From: SB25 sp029560875
GTDB taxonomy: Bacteria > Bacteroidota > Bacteroidia > Bacteroidales > Tenuifilaceae
Direction of reading: 5' to 3'
DNA length: 64,000 nucleotides
NCBI GenBank assembly: GCA_035388225.1
Contig: DAOOPM010000004.1
Location: 62,001-126,000, forward strand
Position numbers and translations under genes: made by a program. Of this stretch, positions 57,971-64,000 are shown one piece after another (the first letter of the stretch is position 1; each line of letters opens with the position of its first letter). Under the pieces are notes generated by a model that made no database searches, was not told where the DNA came from, and saw only the letters and a list, made by a program, of their open reading frames with translations.

Positions 57971-60079
57971 ATGGTAAGAATAAGTAAAACAATTACAGCG
58001 ATGATTATTGTACTTTCGGTAGTATCGTGCAATCAGGAGAAGCAGATTGAGAATCCTTTATTGGCAGAGTTTAACACTCCATTCCAAACTCCTCCGTTCG
58101 ATAAAATTAAACACGAGCACTATGTGCCTGCTATTGACTCAGCAATTGCCGAGGCAAAGGGCGAAATCGACAGAATAATCAATAATTCAGAGGCACCAAC
58201 CTTTGAGAACACCATTGCAGCTCTGGATGCAAGCGGACGTAGATTAAGTATGGTTTCGAACATACTATTCAATTTGAATGGTGCTGAAACCGATTCAGTG
58301 CTTCAGCGAATTGTTCGTGAAGTATCTCCAAAGCTAACCGATTTTAGCAACGATGTAAGTTTAAATCCTCAACTATTTGAGCGAATTAAGATAGTTTGGA
58401 GTAAGCGCGATTCTATAAGTTTAACCGCAGAACAAAAAACATTGCTTGAGAGTTCTTATAAAGGTTTTGTTCGTAGCGGTGCAAATCTAAACGATGAGGA
58501 TAAGGAGAAATTCAGAGCAATTAGCAAGGAGTTGGCAGACCTAAGTCTTCAATTCAGCGAGAATTTATTGGCTGAAACCAATGCATACACTCTGCATATT
58601 AAGGATGATAAGGATTTAGCTGGCCTACCTCAAAGTTTAATCGATGCCGCAGCGCTAACAGCAAAGGATAAGGGTATTGAAGGCTGGGCCTTTACTCTCG
58701 ATTATCCAATGTATGGTCCATTTATGAAGTATGCTGAGAACCGCGAGCTAAGAATGGAACTGTACACTGCTTATGCTAATAGGTGTTTCAAAGGTAATGA
58801 GTTCGATAATCAGGAAATTGCCAAGAAAATTGCCAATCTTCGTCTTCAGCGTGCAAATATTTTAGGATACTCAAACTACGCAAACTTTGTTCTTGAGGAG
58901 CGCATGGCCAAAAGTTCCGACAATGTTAACAAATTTTTACAGCACTTAGTTGATGCTTCAATTCCTGCCACTAAACTTGAGGTTGAAGAACTTAGAAAGT
59001 TTGCAGCAGAACAGGGCTTTAAGGGTAATATTGAGCGTTGGGACTGGTCGTTCTACACTGAGAAACTTAAAATGAGCAAGTATAGTTACAACGAGGAGAA
59101 TGTTAAACCTTACTTCCAGCTCGAAAAAGTTATTGATGGAGTATTTATGCTTACCAATAAACTATACGGGTTAACATACAAGCCCAATGCGAGCATTCCT
59201 GTTTATCATGCCGATGTTAAGGCTTACGAGGTTTACGATGAGTCTGGTAAACTCATATCGATTCTTTACCTTGATTTCTTCCCACGTGCAGGCAAGAGTG
59301 GTGGTGCTTGGATGACTTCTTTCCGTTCTCAATACAAAGAGGCTGGTGTTGATGTTCGTCCATTTGTTTCAATTGTAACTAATTTCACCAAACCAACTGA
59401 AAAAGACCCATCATTGTTAACTTTTGATGAGTTTACAACATTCCTTCACGAATTTGGACACGCATTGCACGGAATGCTTACCGAGTGTACTTACTCTTCG
59501 TTAAGCGGAACTAGTGTTTATCGCGATTTTGTTGAGTTACCTTCGCAAATTCTTGAGAATTGGGCAACACAAAAGGAGTACCTAGATTTATTTGCGGTTC
59601 ACTACAAAACTGGCGAAAAAATGCCACAGGAATTAATTCAAAAGATTATTGATAGCCAAAACTTCCAGGCAGGATACTTCTCATTGCGTCAGTTAGGATT
59701 TGGAATTCTCGATATGAACTGGCACAGTATCGAAAAACCAGTAACAGTTTCTGTGGATGAGTTCGAGAAGAAATCGATTGGTAAGTTTGATGTTCTTCCT
59801 TCGGTTAAAGGAACTAATATGAGCGTTGGTTTTGGCCATATATTTGAAGGAGGCTATGCCGCTGGTTACTATAGCTATAAATGGGCAGAAGTACTAGATG
59901 CAGATGCTTTTGAAGTATTCAAGCAACATGGAATTTTCGATAAGGCAACTGCAAAATCGTTCCGCGACAATATCCTTTCAAAAGGTGGTAGCGAGCATCC
60001 AATGGAGCTTTACAAACGTTTCCGTGGTCAGGAACCAACTATTGATGCTTTACTAATCCGTAGTGGGTTGAAGAAGTAA
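57971..60079 (+). CDS. M3 family metallopeptidase (Dcp/oligopeptidase A-like lipoprotein)
   Basis: A 702-residue zinc peptidase. The N-terminus has a signal and lipobox (MIIVLSVVSCNQEK), so it is probably a lipoprotein. The zinc motif is HEFGHALH (H493, E494, H497), followed by a TECTYSSLSGTSV segment and the late FGHIFEGGYAAGYYSYKWAE. It fits peptidyl-dipeptidase Dcp or oligopeptidase A, which cleave short peptides. The length is typical. It has its own terminator. Confidence 0.93.
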   Translation: MVRISKTITAMIIVLSVVSCNQEKQIENPLLAEFNTPFQTPPFDKIKHEHYVPAIDSAIAEAKGEIDRIINNSEAPTFENTIAALDASGRRLSMVSNILFNLNGAETDSVLQRIVREVSPKLTDFSNDVSLNPQLFERIKIVWSKRDSISLTAEQKTLLESSYKGFVRSGANLNDEDKEKFRAISKELADLSLQFSENLLAETNAYTLHIKDDKDLAGLPQSLIDAAALTAKDKGIEGWAFTLDYPMYGPFMKYAENRELRMELYTAYANRCFKGNEFDNQEIAKKIANLRLQRANILGYSNYANFVLEERMAKSSDNVNKFLQHLVDASIPATKLEVEELRKFAAEQGFKGNIERWDWSFYTEKLKMSKYSYNEENVKPYFQLEKVIDGVFMLTNKLYGLTYKPNASIPVYHADVKAYEVYDESGKLISILYLDFFPRAGKSGGAWMTSFRSQYKEAGVDVRPFVSIVTNFTKPTEKDPSLLTFDEFTTFLHEFGHALHGMLTECTYSSLSGTSVYRDFVELPSQILENWATQKEYLDLFAVHYKTGEKMPQELIQKIIDSQNFQAGYFSLRQLGFGILDMNWHSIEKPVTVSVDEFEKKSIGKFDVLPSVKGTNMSVGFGHIFEGGYAAGYYSYKWAEVLDADAFEVFKQHGIFDKATAKSFRDNILSKGGSEHPMELYKRFRGQEPTIDALLIRSGLKK

Positions 60080-60100
60080 TCCGATACATCTATACATAAT

Positions 60101-60127
60101 AAAGAAGGGGCTTTTTGCCCCTTTCTT
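60101..60127 (+). terminator. Terminator after the M3 peptidase
   Basis: A stem AAGAAGGGGC / GCCCCTTTCTT (one bulge) with TTTTT loop, 22 bp after the stop. It also faces the convergent barrel-like gene. Confidence 0.8.
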
Positions 60128-60157
60128 CGTTCAATATATTAGTTCAGATTGAAGCTT

Positions 60158-60787
60158 TTAAGGGAAAAACGGACTTCCAAAACTATTAAAAGTATTTGGG
60201 TACTGAGCGTTTACAAAGTTAAAGCTGGCTCCAATACTAGTTTTATTGCTAATTTTATAGTTAAAACCAACGCCATACATTTGACTATTGTAACTTCCAA
60301 AGGTATTCATAAAGGGAGAGTAGAATGATTGATTTTGCGATACAGAGCCCATTGCGTAAACGCTAAATTTATTGGTGAAATTATACTGAGTATATGCCCA
60401 GGCTTGGTATGGATTAGCAGATGTTTGAATTTGGTTCTGACCCAGTTCGCTGGGTGTGTTCATCCCGTGGAATCCATTTCTCGATAATGAAACACCCGCA
60501 ATTACTTGTAATTTTTGATTTGGAGAGTATGAGATGCTTGGTGCAACATAGGAATTTGACATTCCCATACCATTTCCCATAAATGAATAACCTGTACCTA
60601 AAGATAGTCCGTAGTTTACACCGGGCTTAATTAATCCAAATGGAGTTATAACCGCAGTAGAATCGTATGTTTGTTCTTGGTTAAATCCAGGGTTGTAGAT
60701 TTTATGCAAATCCTGAACTAATTGAGCGTTTGTAACAGAAAAACCAAAGCCCAAAATGATAGATAGTAAAAAGATTTTTTTAACCAT
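60158..60787 (-). CDS. Secreted barrel-like protein of unknown function
   Basis: A 209-residue protein with a signal peptide (MVKKIFLLSIILGFGFSVTN) and a Gly/Ser/Tyr/Phe-rich body with alternating strands (GLSLGTGYSFMGNGMGMSNS, YGVGFNYKISNKTSIGASFN), ending in F-F-P. It looks like a small outer-membrane barrel. No named family is recognised. It has a good promoter of its own. Confidence 0.55.
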   Translation of the reverse strand: MVKKIFLLSIILGFGFSVTNAQLVQDLHKIYNPGFNQEQTYDSTAVITPFGLIKPGVNYGLSLGTGYSFMGNGMGMSNSYVAPSISYSPNQKLQVIAGVSLSRNGFHGMNTPSELGQNQIQTSANPYQAWAYTQYNFTNKFSVYAMGSVSQNQSFYSPFMNTFGSYNSQMYGVGFNYKISNKTSIGASFNFVNAQYPNTFNSFGSPFFP

Positions 60788-60806
60788 AGCAATATCATTT
60801 AATACC

Positions 60807-60837
60807 CAAAAATAGCAATCGATAAATTAAAACGCAA
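60807..60837 (-). promoter_or_regulatory. Promoter of the 209-residue secreted protein
   Basis: On the minus strand TTG (60835-60837), 20 bases, then TATTTTTG (60807-60814): full match to the Bacteroidota promoter, 20 bp before the ATG. Confidence 0.6.
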
Positions 60838-60902
60838 CACTTTATCTTTTATTACTAACGTTTTTAACAGTATTTAGTTCGCTATCAATATAAAAGTTGT
60901 GG

Positions 60903-62081
60903 TCAATCTATAACTTGTAGTTCATCAATTTTTTTTAGATTCAGCAATTCTATAGATTCCTTATATTCAAATGGAAAACTTAAAGATGGATTAATATTAA
61001 TAAGTTTAACAATTTTACCCTTTGAAAGAGATGATTTTATCTGAGAGTTTATATGCTTGTCTGAGTATGAATAACCAATAATGAGCAATGTGTCTGCTAA
61101 TAATATTCTCTTTTTTAATTCATTATACAAGGTTTTATACATATTGTCAGTTTCGATAAGTTTCTTTTTGTTTGTACCAGTTATAAACTGAGGAGTTATG
61201 TTCCAGTGAAACTTTTGAACTATTTGTCCATTTTTAGTATTTATTCTAATTGGTGATTGTTTTTCATAATAATCATGTGTTTTAAAATATATATATTCTC
61301 CAGTAGGATACATAATTGAACCATCTTCTTTTACAAATATGTACTTATACAAATCTATACTGCCGTGAATCTTTATAATATTTGTTGAATCAAATTCTCC
61401 ATTGAAGCATTTGATTTTTTTGCTTTCATTTGATTGAAGACAACTGCCATCTGTTGAAAAGCCATCTGAATATTTAATATTGTTACTTTCAAATAATGCC
61501 TCTAGCAAACAATCATGATTCAGAGTAAAAATATCTTTATGTTCGAAATAACTTATGTATGAAATAAATTGATTATATGATGAACTAAAATCTGAGAACG
61601 ATTTTCTCCAAAAAAGTAAATCACCGATTAAATAGTTAATCATATTATATATCTGATTTAATTGAGGATTAAAGAAATCATTTATGTATGTTTCATAAAG
61701 CCGAATATCTTTATTAATAATATAATCTTCTTCAAATTTTTTATAGGCTTGATTGCTTATCTTTATTATTATTTCTCTTTCATTTAGATTGTCTATTACA
61801 AATTGATAAAATTCTTCGTAGTTATTAAACTCTTTATTTTTTTTAATAAACTCCAAAACTAATTCGTTTAGAATATAGCCGTAAATAATTCTATCAAACC
61901 TTAGACTTCCATTATTTCTATCCGTATCATTTGCTAAATCATACCACTTCCATTCATCTGAAGTAAAATGTAGTAGTTTCTTTTTGTTGTCTTGTGTGAA
62001 ATAAGAATTTATATCTTTTGCAAGGGGAAGTCCTGCATTGAAGGAAAAGCCAGAACCAAGTATTATTGCAATTCTATTCAT
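60903..62081 (-). CDS. Stand-alone SIR2-like domain protein
   Basis: A 392-residue SIR2_2-type protein. The NAD-binding loop GSGFSFNAGLPLA is at residues 9-21. Catalytic-type residues are N188-x-D190 in FTLNHDCLLE and H239 in IIKIHGSIDLY. A C-terminal LLIIGYSYSDKHIN closes the Rossmann fold. The middle is rich in Asn, Ile and Lys, and the gene is visibly more AT-rich than the neighbouring rel gene. There is no membrane helix and no partner gene adjacent. SIR2-like proteins of this type often deplete NAD+ in phage defence; a defence role here is inference. Confidence 0.75.
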   Translation of the reverse strand: MNRIAIILGSGFSFNAGLPLAKDINSYFTQDNKKKLLHFTSDEWKWYDLANDTDRNNGSLRFDRIIYGYILNELVLEFIKKNKEFNNYEEFYQFVIDNLNEREIIIKISNQAYKKFEEDYIINKDIRLYETYINDFFNPQLNQIYNMINYLIGDLLFWRKSFSDFSSSYNQFISYISYFEHKDIFTLNHDCLLEALFESNNIKYSDGFSTDGSCLQSNESKKIKCFNGEFDSTNIIKIHGSIDLYKYIFVKEDGSIMYPTGEYIYFKTHDYYEKQSPIRINTKNGQIVQKFHWNITPQFITGTNKKKLIETDNMYKTLYNELKKRILLADTLLIIGYSYSDKHINSQIKSSLSKGKIVKLININPSLSFPFEYKESIELLNLKKIDELQVID

Positions 62082-62139
62082 TTAATATGTTTTCTTATAT
62101 GCTTGACGGTTTTTATGTTTTTTTAGTCAACCCATAGTT

Positions 62140-64000
62140 CTATTTCACTCTCACAGCCCTATGCACTCCTTGAACCTTGCCTAATCTGTATAGCAACATC
62201 TCCAAATGCTTTGTATCCTCCACGTAGAGCTGAATAACTCCCTCGAAAAGGCCATTTTTAGAGTTGATTGCAAGATTGCGCATATTTACTTTCAAATCCT
62301 TACTTATAACCTCCGATATCCTGTTTAGAATTCCAAGTTCATCGGCTCCAGTAATTTTTATTGTGGACTGGAATGCTCCGGCCTTTGACGTTCCTTTCCA
62401 TTTTGCTTTTACAATTCTATACCCCCAGCGGTTGTGCAACTGATTTGCGTTTGGACAACTTGTGCGATGTATCTTTATCCCTTCGCTAACCGTTACAAAA
62501 CCAAAAACATCGTCGCCGAATATTGGATTACAGCACTTTGCAAGTTTATAATCGATATTAACCAACTTTTCATCGATAATCAAAAAGTCGGTGCTGGCTT
62601 GTTCTTTCTCTGCTTCAACTTTTTGTGTTCCAACTTTTGAAATATCAGTTGTTTCTAAAGTTTCGGTAGCGATAATGCTCTTTAGTGCCGATGGGTCAAT
62701 TTTGCCCTCGGCAACCCTGATAAATATATCTGTAGGCTTCTTGAGTTTTAGGTGCTTGTTGATTTTCGATAGCGCCTCGTCGGCATCATCAATTTTCCAA
62801 TTCTTAAAGCGACGGAATAGAATCTCTTTTCCCTCAGCAATTTCCTTATTCTCGGCATCCCTCAGTTCTTGTTTAATCCTTGTTTTTGCTTTGGATGTAA
62901 CTACAATTGAGAGCCAGTCCTTTTTGGGACTCTGTTTCTTTGAGGTGATAATCTCAATAACATCGCCATTTTGTAGTGTTTGCTTAATTGTAACATTTTT
63001 ACCGTTTACAATAGCACCAGTACATTGGGCTCCAATGGCAGAGTGGATATCGAAAGCAAAATCGAGCACTGTTGATTTTGCTGGTAGTTTACGAATATCG
63101 CCTTTTGGTGTAAATACGTAAATATCTGAGGCCTGAATGTCTACATCCAATTTATCCACATGCTCCTCTGGCGAAGTCTCTGCCGATTCTAATACTTCTC
63201 TAACACGTAATACCCATTCATCAACTCCCTGTTCCTGCCGGATTCCCTTGTATTTCCAGTGTGCGGCAAGTCCTTTCTCCGCAATTTCGTCCATTCGGGT
63301 TGTGCGGATTTGTACCTCAACCCATTTATCCTCGGGGCCAAGAACGGTTGTGTGTAACGATTCGTACCCAGAACTTTTTGGTACAGATATCCAATCCCTT
63401 AACCTTTCGGTGTTTGGGGTGTACTTATCGGTTATAATGGAGTAAACCTGCCAGCAATCAGATTTCTCCGATTCGGGCCTTGAGTTTAGGATAACTCTGA
63501 TGGCAAATATGTCGTGAACATCTTCAAAATCAACTTGCTGGCTCTGCATTTTTCGGAATATGGAGTAAACAGATTTTGTACGTCCCTTTATTTCAAATTC
63601 ATATCCGCGTTTTTTTATCTCCTCCTCAATTGGCCCAATAAACTCTTTGATAAATTTATTCCTAGTGGCAGTGGTCTCCTTTAATTTCTTGATAATATGC
63701 TTGTACTCCTTGGAGTGGATAAATTTCATTGACAAATCCTCCATTTCCGACTTAACTCTATACAGCCCTAGTCTGTGAGCCAAAGGAGCATACAAATGGA
63801 ATGTTTCCCACGACCGTTTTATCTGAATGTCGTTGCTGGAATAACTCAACGAACGCATTGTTTCTAGCCTATCGGCTAGTTTAATAAGTATTACGCGAGC
63901 ATCGCTGGATAAACTGATGATAAGTTGACGGAAATTCTCCGATTGCGCTTTTGGGTTTTTAAGGTCGAGTCCCGATATACGTGTGAAGCCTTCAACAATA
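62140..64000 (-). CDS. Bifunctional (p)ppGpp synthetase/hydrolase, Rel/Spo type (partial)
   Basis: The gene runs off the right edge of the window; the first part of the HD hydrolase domain is missing, and only its end (VILIKLADRLETMRSL) is seen. Then come the synthetase domain (GRTKSVYSIFRKMQ, SGYESLHTTVLGP, AAHWKYKG), a TGS domain (DIYVFTPKGDIRKLPA), a middle region with a CC-pair (KLAKCCNPIFGDD) and a C-terminal ACT domain. It makes and/or degrades the alarmone (p)ppGpp. The internal ATG at 63856-63858 is not the start; the frame continues to the edge. Confidence 0.93.
   Translation of the reverse strand, partial: IVEGFTRISGLDLKNPKAQSENFRQLIISLSSDARVILIKLADRLETMRSLSYSSNDIQIKRSWETFHLYAPLAHRLGLYRVKSEMEDLSMKFIHSKEYKHIIKKLKETTATRNKFIKEFIGPIEEEIKKRGYEFEIKGRTKSVYSIFRKMQSQQVDFEDVHDIFAIRVILNSRPESEKSDCWQVYSIITDKYTPNTERLRDWISVPKSSGYESLHTTVLGPEDKWVEVQIRTTRMDEIAEKGLAAHWKYKGIRQEQGVDEWVLRVREVLESAETSPEEHVDKLDVDIQASDIYVFTPKGDIRKLPAKSTVLDFAFDIHSAIGAQCTGAIVNGKNVTIKQTLQNGDVIEIITSKKQSPKKDWLSIVVTSKAKTRIKQELRDAENKEIAEGKEILFRRFKNWKIDDADEALSKINKHLKLKKPTDIFIRVAEGKIDPSALKSIIATETLETTDISKVGTQKVEAEKEQASTDFLIIDEKLVNIDYKLAKCCNPIFGDDVFGFVTVSEGIKIHRTSCPNANQLHNRWGYRIVKAKWKGTSKAGAFQSTIKITGADELGILNRISEVISKDLKVNMRNLAINSKNGLFEGVIQLYVEDTKHLEMLLYRLGKVQGVHRAVRVK

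Noticed and set aside
1..64000. CRISPR arrays, IS elements, rRNA genes and prophage
   Set aside because: I looked for regularly spaced 25-40 base repeats, transposases, integrases and rRNA motifs. None was found; the tandem repeats have 7-8 base units without spacers.

Overview
The window is a chromosomal segment of a member of the Bacteroidota, most likely the Bacteroidales/Marinilabiliales side of the phylum. I infer this from several promoters that fit the TTG/TTTG-N19-20-TAnnTTTG pattern, the lack of Shine-Dalgarno sequences before starts, families such as DUF3822 and DUF4421, the hisG-hisDC-hisB-hisH-hisA-hisF-hisIE order, and AT-rich spacers holding hairpin repeats. Coding is dense on both strands. 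A run of 100 N (57690-57789) shows the sequence is a scaffold, with the gap inside an octamer tandem repeat.

Layout. 1-5004 (+): a chemosensory block with the 3' end of cheR, a histidine-kinase-like gene lacking the phosphoacceptor His, cheD, cheB and a membrane GAF/PAS sensor. 5001-7624 (-): a polysaccharide flippase and a glycosyltransferase. 7674-15191 (-): folD, ffh, argS and secA. 15594-16293 (+): DUF2975 membrane protein plus HTH regulator. 16338-20520 (-): ferritin, dnaX, a membrane phosphoesterase and tRNA-Arg. 20615-28424 (-): a complete histidine operon preceded by a His-rich leader peptide and attenuator. 28410-30971 (-): a DUF4384-like secreted protein, then trpB behind its own Trp-rich leader and attenuator. 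31049-36540: TPR protein, sfsA, a RecD-like helicase, a membrane-anchored protein, DUF3822 and rsmD. 36623-36812: two tRNA-Asp genes. 36935-40657 (-): a HAMP-only membrane protein with two TrkH-type potassium transporters. 40831-42993 (+): ECF sigma factor, zinc-binding anti-sigma factor and two Spy/CpxP-like proteins. 43233-57559: mostly single metabolic, repair, envelope and unknown genes (alcohol dehydrogenase, ung, ttcA-like, phosphatase, MBL hydrolase, GT51 transglycosylase, porin-like protein, DUF4421, AlkD-like, M1 peptidase, MarR). 57971-64000: M3 peptidase, a beta-barrel-like protein, a stand-alone SIR2-domain protein and the 3' part of a Rel/Spo gene cut by the window edge.

The strongest unexpected signals are regulatory. 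(1) An A11 run in dnaX lies at the end of the clamp-loader core, and both alternative frames stop within a few codons, which suggests programmed slippage to a gamma-like product. (2) Two classical-looking leader-peptide attenuators precede his and trpB. (3) The motif CCGCAAG-N15-TTGTCAAA occurs before both the ECF sigma and anti-sigma genes. (4) A roughly 150-bp repeat with four inverted-repeat elements occurs three times, two of them inside the his operon. (5) A duplicated tRNA-Arg 3' end with two terminators looks like a scar of integration at a tRNA. Other notable items are a HisD-HisC fusion, the His-less kinase in the che cluster, and the SIR2 gene as a candidate defence protein.
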